Assembly (NCBI GenBank): GCA_946531975.1 | Contig: CAMNAY010000010.1 | Span: 1-15,399, forward strand | DNA: 15,399 nucleotides | Source of the DNA: an uncultured Ruminococcus sp. | Lineage (GTDB): Bacteria > Bacillota > Clostridia > Oscillospirales > Ruminococcaceae | Direction of reading: 5' to 3' | Shown: in pieces, positions 1 through 5,177 of the stretch | Numbering within the stretch: position 1 is the stretch's first letter | Layout: every line of letters begins with the position of its first letter | Notes under the pieces: model-generated | Told to the model about the DNA's origin: nothing | Database searches by the model: none | The model's input: only the letters and a program-made list of their open reading frames with translations | Translations under genes and position numbers: made by a program

Positions 1-161
1 CTGCGTATGTGCGCGGCATCGCATCGCTCTATGAATTCGACTTCGGCGACCTCTCCGGCTGGACATATACCGTCAACGGTGAGCGTCCGTCCGTGGGCTG
101 CGGAAGCTGTATCCTGCACGACGGAGACAAAGTCGCATGGATCTACACAATCAATCTGTAA
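1..161 (+). CDS. C-terminal end of a DUF4430-type (transcobalamin-like) domain protein, 5' end outside the window
   Basis: The frame that starts at base 3 is open from the window edge to a TAA at 159-161. It encodes about 52 residues including 'FGDLSGWTYTVNG', then 'GCGSCILHDGDKVAWIY' and a terminal 'TINL'. Seen: a Gly-Trp-x-Tyr-x-Val-Asn-Gly core followed by a DGDxVxWxY strand. Known: this is the usual ending of the DUF4430 / transcobalamin C-terminal-like domain, found in secreted or surface proteins of Firmicutes, often beside ECF transporters and implicated in corrinoid binding. Neighbours: a GNAT gene starts 13 bp later and an ECF transporter follows on the same strand, so they probably share a transcript. 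The start, any signal peptide and any anchor lie outside the window. The family call is good; the ligand is inferred. Confidence 0.75.
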   Translation, partial: AYVRGIASLYEFDFGDLSGWTYTVNGERPSVGCGSCILHDGDKVAWIYTINL

Positions 162-174
162 TCGGAGAAACAGT

Positions 175-714
175 ATGAACATTACACTGAAAAAGCCGGA
201 CAGCAGTATGCAGGCTGATGCACTGGACTTCCGGCAGGAATTCTTTGACAGCGGCGAGCAGGTCATCAACGGCTCGGAGCTGCTCGACCGCACCGAACAG
301 TACGCCGACTGGCTGCAAAGCGTTACGGCAAATGCCTGTGCGGAGACGGTCAGTCCGGACTGGGTGCTGACCGACACGTTTTTTGCATTGGATGCAGCAA
401 ACCGCATCGTCGGCATCATCGACCTGCGGCATACGCTGAACGAATTTCTGCGCGATTTCGGAAACTGCGGGTACAGTGTCCGCCCTTCTGAGCGCAGAAA
501 GGGCTATGCGACGGAAATGCTGCGGCAGCTTTTGCAGATTGCGGCGGACGCGGGGCTAACCGCGCTGCACCTGTCCGTCGAGCGGGACAATGTGCCCTCT
601 GTGCGGACAATCGTGAAAAACGGCGGGGTATACGAACGCAGCTTCACCTTTGAGGGCGGGGAAGCGGATATTTACCGCATTGCCCTTCCGCCGCAGCATG
701 AGGCACAGGCATGA
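175..714 (+). CDS. GNAT-family N-acetyltransferase
   Basis: A 179-residue protein. The ATG at 175 is chosen because GGAGA (164-168) lies just upstream; the longer open frame reaching back to base 7 only shadows the preceding gene. Seen: the acetyl-CoA-binding motif A as 'SVRPSERRKGYATEML' (about residues 101-116, with the R-x-x-G-x-A pyrophosphate loop RRKGYA at 107-112). It is followed by a helix and 'LSVERDNVPSVRTIVKNGG' (133-151), the typical GNAT motif B with an Asn-x-x-Ser helix start. Known: GNAT enzymes transfer acetyl from acetyl-CoA to an amine; the N-terminal half (1-90) sets substrate choice and gives no clue here. Cytosolic, with no signal peptide or membrane segment. Its stop overlaps the ecfT start (ATGA), so it is translationally coupled to the transporter, but a role in transport is not evident. 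Confidence 0.85.
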   Translation: MNITLKKPDSSMQADALDFRQEFFDSGEQVINGSELLDRTEQYADWLQSVTANACAETVSPDWVLTDTFFALDAANRIVGIIDLRHTLNEFLRDFGNCGYSVRPSERRKGYATEMLRQLLQIAADAGLTALHLSVERDNVPSVRTIVKNGGVYERSFTFEGGEADIYRIALPPQHEAQA

Positions 715-1589
715 GAACCTATGACGCAATGAATCCGCTTGCCGTTGCAGTTCAGCTTCTGCTGACCGCCTGTATTACCGTGTTCTGCATGGATCCGGTG
801 CTGCTTGGGCTGTCGCTCTGCGCTGCAATGGCGCTCTTTTTCATGCGGAACGGCACGGGACACAAGGGCTTTCACGCGCTGGCGCTGGGACTTCCGCTGC
901 TGTTCATGCTGCTGAACCCGCTCTGGAATCAGCACGGAACGAGCGTGCTGTTTTTCATCAATCACCGTGCAGTCACGAAGGAAGCGCTGTGGTTCGGCGC
1001 CGTGACGGGCATCCGGCTGGCGGCGGTTCTGTACTGGTTCCGCACGTTTTCCGACCTGATGACCAGCGACAAGCTGTTTTATCTGCTGCGGTTTCTCTCC
1101 CCCAAGCTCGCGCTGATCTTTTCGATGGCAGTGCGGAATCTGACGCTGTTCCGGCAGCAGATGCACAAAATCCAGAATTCGCAGAAGGCACTCGGACTGT
1201 ACCGTGAGAAGCATCTGATCGACGATGTGCGCGGCGGGATCCGCGTGTTTTCTGTGCTGATTTCGTGGGCACTCGAAAACGGCATCATCACGGCTTCGAG
1301 CATGGCGGCACGGGGCTACGGCATCGGAAAACGAAGCTCCTGCACGAATTTCCGCTGGAAACGGCAGGACATTGTGCTGCTGCTGTCGGCGCTGCTGCTC
1401 GCCGGAACGGTCATTGTCCTGATCGCGAAAGGATATCTGGAACGGCAGTTTTATCCGGTCATTCAGCCGCCCGTTCACGGGGCGTTCTGGTATACCGCTG
1501 TCATCGCATATGCGGCACTGGCGCTGCTGCCGCTGCTGCATGAGGGAAAGGAGGCGCTGATATGGTATCGCTTGCGGTCGAACATCTGA
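711..1589 (+). CDS. ecfT: ECF transporter transmembrane (T) component EcfT
   Basis: A 292-residue integral membrane protein. The ATG overlaps the GNAT stop as ATGA. Seen: hydrophobic segments at roughly 9-45, 55-70, 95-112, 128-143, 222-240 and 258-277. A cytoplasmic region between them (about 145-212) contains 'SSMAARGYGIGKRSS', with the Ala-Arg-Gly signature at 200-202. Known: EcfT is the scaffold of energy-coupling-factor vitamin transporters; its two Ala-Arg-Gly coupling helices contact the ATPase dimer and transmit ATP hydrolysis to the S component. The upstream 'MAVRNLTLFRQQ' (139-150) may hold a degenerate first coupling motif. Neighbours: overlaps the ATPase gene by 28 bp, and the S component follows. 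The operon position and length fit the family (about 260-300 residues). Confidence 0.92.
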   Translation: MRTYDAMNPLAVAVQLLLTACITVFCMDPVLLGLSLCAAMALFFMRNGTGHKGFHALALGLPLLFMLLNPLWNQHGTSVLFFINHRAVTKEALWFGAVTGIRLAAVLYWFRTFSDLMTSDKLFYLLRFLSPKLALIFSMAVRNLTLFRQQMHKIQNSQKALGLYREKHLIDDVRGGIRVFSVLISWALENGIITASSMAARGYGIGKRSSCTNFRWKRQDIVLLLSALLLAGTVIVLIAKGYLERQFYPVIQPPVHGAFWYTAVIAYAALALLPLLHEGKEALIWYRLRSNI

Positions 1590-3244
1590 CGGTCACATAT
1601 CCCGAATGCGCCGAGCCGGTGCTGCGGGATGTGAATTTTACGCTGGATGCCGGTGATTTTGCAGTGATCTGCGGGCCGACCGGCTGCGGGAAAACCACGC
1701 TCATGCGAATGCTGAAGCGCGAGCTGACCCCGCTTTGTACGCAGAGCGGCTCGGTCGCCTTCGAGGGGACACCGCTCTCTGCACTCGATGCGCGAACCTC
1801 TGCGGCACAGATCGGCTTTGTCATGCAGCATCCCGAGCAGCAGATCGTCACGGACAAGGTCTGGCATGAGCTAGCCTTCGGACTGGAAAATCTCGGCACG
1901 CCGCAGGACATCATGCGCCGCAGAATCGCAGAAATTGCGTCCTATTTCGGCATGGAGCCGCTGCTGGACCGCGATCCCTCGCTGCTCTCCGGCGGTCAGA
2001 AGCAGATGCTCAACCTTGCCTCTGTGATGATCATGCAGCCGCGTCTGCTGCTGCTCGATGAGCCGACTGCGCAGCTCGACCCGATCGCGGCGGCGGACTT
2101 TCTTACCACGCTGCACCGGCTGAATCAGGATTTCTCGGTGACGATCCTGCTCGCGGAGCACCGGCTGGAGGAGGTCATTCCGCAGGCGAGCCGCCTGATT
2201 CTCATGGGGCAGGGGACGGTCACGCACAGCGGCAGACCCGCAGATATTCTCGCGCAGCTCCCGCCGGATGCACCGGTCATGGCGGGGATGCCTGCGGCAG
2301 TCCGGCTGTATCATGCGGCAGGAGGGCGGGGGACTTGCCCGCTCTCGGTCAACGATGCGCGAACAAAATTCATGCCGCAGTATGCGCAAAAAGTGCGGGA
2401 GCTGCCGGAGCCGGAACCCCGTCCACATACAGAACCCGCCCTGCGCTTCCGGGAGGTCTTCTTCCGGTATGAACGAAACGGAAAGGACGTTCTTGCTGAC
2501 CTTTCGTTTACCGTTGAAACGGGAGAGCTGTTCTGCATTGCAGGCGGAAACGGCGCGGGCAAATCGACCGTGCTGTCCGTGATTGCCGGACTGCGCCGTG
2601 CATACGCGGGAAAAATCGAGATTTTCGGCAAAAAAATACAGGATTATAAGGGGCGATCGCTGCATCAGGAATGCGTGACGCTGCTGCCGCAGGATGTGCA
2701 GACGGTCTTCCTGAAGAATACGGTCGCTGAGGAGCTGGCGGAGATCAGCAAAAACTACCGTGAGGAGCTGCGGGATTTTCCGTTTGAACTGGAGCCGCTG
2801 TTGCAGATGCATCCCTACGACCTCAGCGGCGGTCAGCAGCAGCTCGCGGCTTTGGCGAAGGTCATGCTGACGCACCCGCGCCTGCTGCTGCTCGACGAGC
2901 CGACCAAGGGGCTGGATGCCAATGCAAAGGAGCAGCTTGCGGCGGTGCTGCACGGGCTTCAGGCGCAGGGCGTCACGGTGCTGCTCGTCACACATGATAT
3001 CGAATTTGCGGCGTGTCATGCTGATCGCTGCGGCTTTCTGTCCCGCGGCGCGATGATCTCCGCGGATATTCCGACGCGCTTTTTTGCAGATAATGCGTTC
3101 TATACGACCGCTGCGAGCCGCATTTCCCGCGGATTCTATGACCGCGCCGTGACAGTCGCGCAGACGGCGGAGCTGTGCAGGCGCAACGGCCTGCGCACAG
3201 ATGCCGGAAAGGAGGGCGCTGCCGATGCTGGTCATCCGCTCTGA
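1562..3244 (+). CDS. ecfA: ECF transporter fused double ATPase (EcfA1-EcfA2 type)
   Basis: A 560-residue protein with two ABC ATPase domains in one chain. Domain 1: Walker A GPTGCGKTT (38-46), Q-loop near Gln89, signature LSGGQ (142-146), Walker B LLLLDEP (162-168), switch His200. Domain 2: Walker A GGNGAGKST (328-336), signature LSGGQ (421-425), Walker B LLLLDEP (441-447), and a C-terminal 'VTHD' switch. A linker of about 60 residues (235-292) joins them. Known: EcfA subunits hydrolyse ATP in the cytoplasm to power substrate uptake through EcfT; most Firmicutes use two separate proteins, but fused forms exist. The start is supported by AAAGGAGG (1547-1554). The gene overlaps ecfT by 28 bp and the next gene by 20 bp. 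Both sites keep all catalytic motifs, so both are probably active. A long minus-strand open frame across this gene is its shadow. Confidence 0.94.
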   Translation: MVSLAVEHLTVTYPECAEPVLRDVNFTLDAGDFAVICGPTGCGKTTLMRMLKRELTPLCTQSGSVAFEGTPLSALDARTSAAQIGFVMQHPEQQIVTDKVWHELAFGLENLGTPQDIMRRRIAEIASYFGMEPLLDRDPSLLSGGQKQMLNLASVMIMQPRLLLLDEPTAQLDPIAAADFLTTLHRLNQDFSVTILLAEHRLEEVIPQASRLILMGQGTVTHSGRPADILAQLPPDAPVMAGMPAAVRLYHAAGGRGTCPLSVNDARTKFMPQYAQKVRELPEPEPRPHTEPALRFREVFFRYERNGKDVLADLSFTVETGELFCIAGGNGAGKSTVLSVIAGLRRAYAGKIEIFGKKIQDYKGRSLHQECVTLLPQDVQTVFLKNTVAEELAEISKNYREELRDFPFELEPLLQMHPYDLSGGQQQLAALAKVMLTHPRLLLLDEPTKGLDANAKEQLAAVLHGLQAQGVTVLLVTHDIEFAACHADRCGFLSRGAMISADIPTRFFADNAFYTTAASRISRGFYDRAVTVAQTAELCRRNGLRTDAGKEGAADAGHPL

Positions 3245-3911
3245 AAAGATCCGGCACATGCTCGGCACCGCGCTGCCGTTCGCGATCATGCCGGCGCTGG
3301 TGCTGCTGCTGCCGGTCGGTGTGCAGGCGCAGTATTACGCGCTGGTGAGCTTCCTGATGGTCGTTCTGGCGCTGCTGCTGTTTTTGTCGGGATTTGAACG
3401 CAGGGAGCTCGGTACGCGCCGGATGATCCTTGTCTCGGTGATGACCGCGCTCTCGGTGATCGGGCGGCTGCTCCCGCTCATCAAGCCGATCACCGCGCTG
3501 ACGATTCTTTCTGCGCTGTATCTGGGGCGCGAGGCAGGATTTCTGGTCGGGGCGCTCTCGGCGGTGCTCTCGAATTTCATTATGGGGCAGGGACCGTGGA
3601 CGCCGTTTCAGATGCTTGCGTGGGGACTGATCGGGCTGTTTGCTGGCATTTTTGCGAAGCCGCTGATGAAGTCGCGGCTGCTGCTCTACGGCTACGGGCT
3701 GCTCTCCGGCGCGGCATATTCCATGCTGCTGGACATCTGGACGACGGTCTGGACCTACAAGGAATTCACACTGCATGAATATGCTGCCGCGCTCGCGACC
3801 GCACTGCCGTACACGATCCTGTATGCGGTCTCCAATCTGCTGTTTCTGATGATCTTCACAAAGCCGATCGGCGATAAGCTCATGCGCATCAAAAAGAAAT
3901 ACGGTCTGTGA
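3225..3911 (+). CDS. ECF transporter S component (substrate-binding membrane protein), cobalamin suggested by context
   Basis: A 228-residue, strongly hydrophobic protein with about six membrane segments. The ATG at 3225 is preferred over the in-frame ATG at 3201 because AAAGGAGG (3208-3215) sits 9 bases before it, whereas 3201 has no ribosome site. Seen: 'VIGRLLPLIKPITALTIL' followed by 'GREAGFLVGALSAVLSNFI' and 'GQGPWTPFQMLAWGLIG', the Gly-Arg...Pro and Gly-Phe...Ser-Asn pattern usual for S components. Known: the S component captures the vitamin outside and topples in the membrane when docked on EcfT. Inference: a dedicated T/A/S operon plus an adjacent DUF4430 protein suggests a corrinoid (CbrT-like) substrate. 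No cobalamin riboswitch is visible in the window, though the operon's promoter lies outside it. Queuosine precursors, biotin or other vitamins cannot be excluded. Confidence 0.85.
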   Translation: MLVIRSEKIRHMLGTALPFAIMPALVLLLPVGVQAQYYALVSFLMVVLALLLFLSGFERRELGTRRMILVSVMTALSVIGRLLPLIKPITALTILSALYLGREAGFLVGALSAVLSNFIMGQGPWTPFQMLAWGLIGLFAGIFAKPLMKSRLLLYGYGLLSGAAYSMLLDIWTTVWTYKEFTLHEYAAALATALPYTILYAVSNLLFLMIFTKPIGDKLMRIKKKYGL

Positions 3912-3921
3912 AATAAAATGA

Positions 3922-3970
3922 AGCCATAGTACCTCTGATGTCATATCAGAAATACTATGGCTTTTCTGTT
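3922..3970 (+). terminator. Rho-independent terminator of the ECF operon
   Basis: The arms AGCCATAGTA (3922-3931) and TACTATGGCT (3953-3962) are perfectly complementary. An inner stem TCTGAT/ATCAGA (3934-3939 / 3945-3950) closes a 5-base loop. A short T run (3962-3965) follows. It begins 10 bp after the S-component stop, so it ends the transporter transcript. Confidence 0.85.
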
Positions 3971-4017
3971 GGCGTGTTTTTTTTTATGCTGGAATCGCAC
4001 CGGGAGAGCATTCTTGC

Positions 4018-4119
4018 GCCGACTATGTGGCTCCTTGGGAGCGGCGCGGCTGTGCCGCCTTTCGCGTCACGGCACCGCGCCCTGCGTGGCGGGGGGCTAC
4101 GCGCCTACCCTTTTGTGTG
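4018..4119. repeat. GC-rich palindromic intergenic block, possible dispersed repeat
   Basis: About 100 bp that is much more GC-rich than the flanking intergenic DNA and full of short inverted repeats, for example GCTCC-ttg-GGAGC near 4030-4042 and GCGGC-tgt-GCCGC just after it. Three short overlapping open frames (60-85 residues) cross it in both directions with no ribosome sites and composition typical of spurious frames. It lies between the ECF terminator and the promoter of the next gene. Such blocks in this bacterial group are often repeated at many intergenic sites. A second copy is not in this window, so repeat status is inferred. Confidence 0.35.
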
Positions 4120-4148
4120 GTGACTTTTTTATCGAAATGTGCTAAAAT
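4120..4148 (+). promoter_or_regulatory. Probable sigma-A promoter for the two small membrane protein genes
   Basis: A -35 box GTGACT (4120-4125) and a -10 box TAAAAT (4143-4148) are separated by 17 bp. The -10 is preceded by TGC, the extended -10 motif. The predicted start near 4155 leaves a leader of about 140 bases before the first gene. Confidence 0.6.
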
Positions 4149-4202
4149 ATATGTATCACATTTCTGTGCTTTTAAGCCGGATTTTACAAAGGGGGGATCC
4201 CA

Positions 4203-4228
4203 GTGCATCCGGATTCAGGCTGATGCAC
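4203..4228 (+). promoter_or_regulatory. Leader hairpin of unknown role
   Basis: GTGCATC (4203-4209) and GATGCAC (4222-4228) form a perfect 7-bp stem with a 12-base loop in the 5' leader of the next gene. There is no T tract, so it is not an intrinsic terminator. No known riboswitch class is recognised. Confidence 0.35.
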
Positions 4229-4298
4229 CTGAGGGCGGACAACGGACAGCCGCGAAAAATGTCCGAATCTATCTGGAGTGAAAAGGGGTAATGTGAAT

Positions 4299-4826
4299 AT
4301 GTGGTTGGGTATATTGATCGTGATCGGTGCAATCGGTATCGGTGTTGCGATCGGACTCGCCCAAACGCTGCCGAAAATGAAAGGGGAGCGGGCAAAGAAT
4401 CAGGCTGCAATGGCATCCGGTGACCTGATTAAGCGCGATACGAATTTCTACAAGGACAAGGAATTCTTTGTCGCGCATATCGAGGATCAGCAGGCTTTTT
4501 ACTCGGCGCTGTCAGCCGCCGTCGCAAAGCACGGTGTTTGCAGAGCGTCCGGAAATTACGGCAGCCGGGTCGTCTTTCAGGGCATCCGCGGCAAATGGTC
4601 GGCAGAGCTTGTTCGGATCCCGTCAAATGACGGCACAGTGCGGTATTCCTTCAGTCTGTCGAATTTTGAGCAGACCAGTGCATCCAGCTTTGCTGATGAG
4701 CAGATGATGTCGGTTGACCTCAATTATATTCTGACAGCGATTGAACGGACATTCTTACAGTTCGATCCCCGCACGCAGGTTTCCGCGCAGGCGATTGCCT
4801 TCCGGTCGGATTCCGTTGTTTACTGA
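4299..4826 (+). CDS. Membrane-anchored protein of unknown function
   Basis: A 175-residue protein. The ATG at 4299 has AAAAGGGG (4281-4288) 10 bases upstream; GTG codons at 4278 and 4293 are alternative but worse-placed starts. Seen: a single N-terminal membrane helix (about residues 3-22, Gly/Ile/Val-rich), a short basic stretch (KMKGERAKNQ), then a soluble domain of about 135 residues. That domain has alternating strands ('GSRVVFQGIRGKWSAELVRI' is its most regular part) and no Cys pairs or catalytic motif that I can name. I do not recognise the family. Known for such topology: either a signal anchor with the domain on one face of the membrane or an uncleaved signal peptide. It is followed 20 bp later by a second small membrane protein under the same promoter and terminator, so the two probably act together. 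Confidence 0.75.
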   Translation: MWLGILIVIGAIGIGVAIGLAQTLPKMKGERAKNQAAMASGDLIKRDTNFYKDKEFFVAHIEDQQAFYSALSAAVAKHGVCRASGNYGSRVVFQGIRGKWSAELVRIPSNDGTVRYSFSLSNFEQTSASSFADEQMMSVDLNYILTAIERTFLQFDPRTQVSAQAIAFRSDSVVY

Positions 4827-4846
4827 ATAAAAAGGAGAGTGTACAC

Positions 4847-5083
4847 ATGAAAACCTTGTTACTTATCGTCATTATTGTTCTGATTTCGCTTCCGTTTTAT
4901 TATCTCAGACGGTTTATCAATAAGAAAATCAATGACGGCGTAGACAATATCTTCAACAAGGCAGAGGCTGCATACCGCAACAAGAAGCATCAGCAGCAGG
5001 GCACGCAGAATCTTGCGGACCGGTATGCAAATGTTCCGCAGCAGCCCAACAATCAGAATAACGGCAATCAGCCGCCGCAGTAA
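4847..5083 (+). CDS. Small single-span membrane protein with a Gln/Asn-rich tail
   Basis: A 78-residue protein with AAGGAG (4832-4837) 9 bases before its ATG. Seen: an N-terminal hydrophobic helix (about 3-20, Leu/Ile/Val), a basic flank (RRFINKK), a short helical stretch, and a disordered tail from about residue 47 dominated by Gln, Asn and Pro and ending QPPQ. The basic residues directly after the helix suggest the tail is cytoplasmic by the positive-inside rule, which is inference. No family is recognised. It shares a transcript with the preceding gene and ends just before a strong terminator. Confidence 0.75.
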   Translation: MKTLLLIVIIVLISLPFYYLRRFINKKINDGVDNIFNKAEAAYRNKKHQQQGTQNLADRYANVPQQPNNQNNGNQPPQ

Positions 5084-5098
5084 TCCTTGCAGAAACGG

Positions 5099-5141
5099 AA
5101 TGCCCCGAAGTGATTGGGTTCACTTCGGGGCATTGTGTTTT
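5099..5141. terminator. Terminator between convergent genes
   Basis: A perfect 15-bp stem, AATGCCCCGAAGTGA (5099-5113) with TCACTTCGGGGCATT (5120-5134), encloses a 6-base loop, followed by a T-rich tract on the plus strand. It sits 16 bp after the small membrane protein and 44 bp beyond the stop of the minus-strand esterase. It can serve both directions, although the minus-side T tract is weak. Confidence 0.88.
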
Positions 5142-5177
5142 CATCGTTTGCCGTTCAGGGCATTCTCAATGGCAGTG

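Noticed and set aside
1871..3289. A 472-residue minus-strand open frame
   Set aside because: It lies entirely across the fused ECF ATPase, has a His/Arg/Gln-rich composition typical of an antisense shadow and no ribosome site.
3912..4298. Riboswitch in the leader of the small membrane protein operon
   Set aside because: Only one simple 7-bp hairpin is visible and no known aptamer consensus (cobalamin, TPP, SAM, FMN) could be matched.
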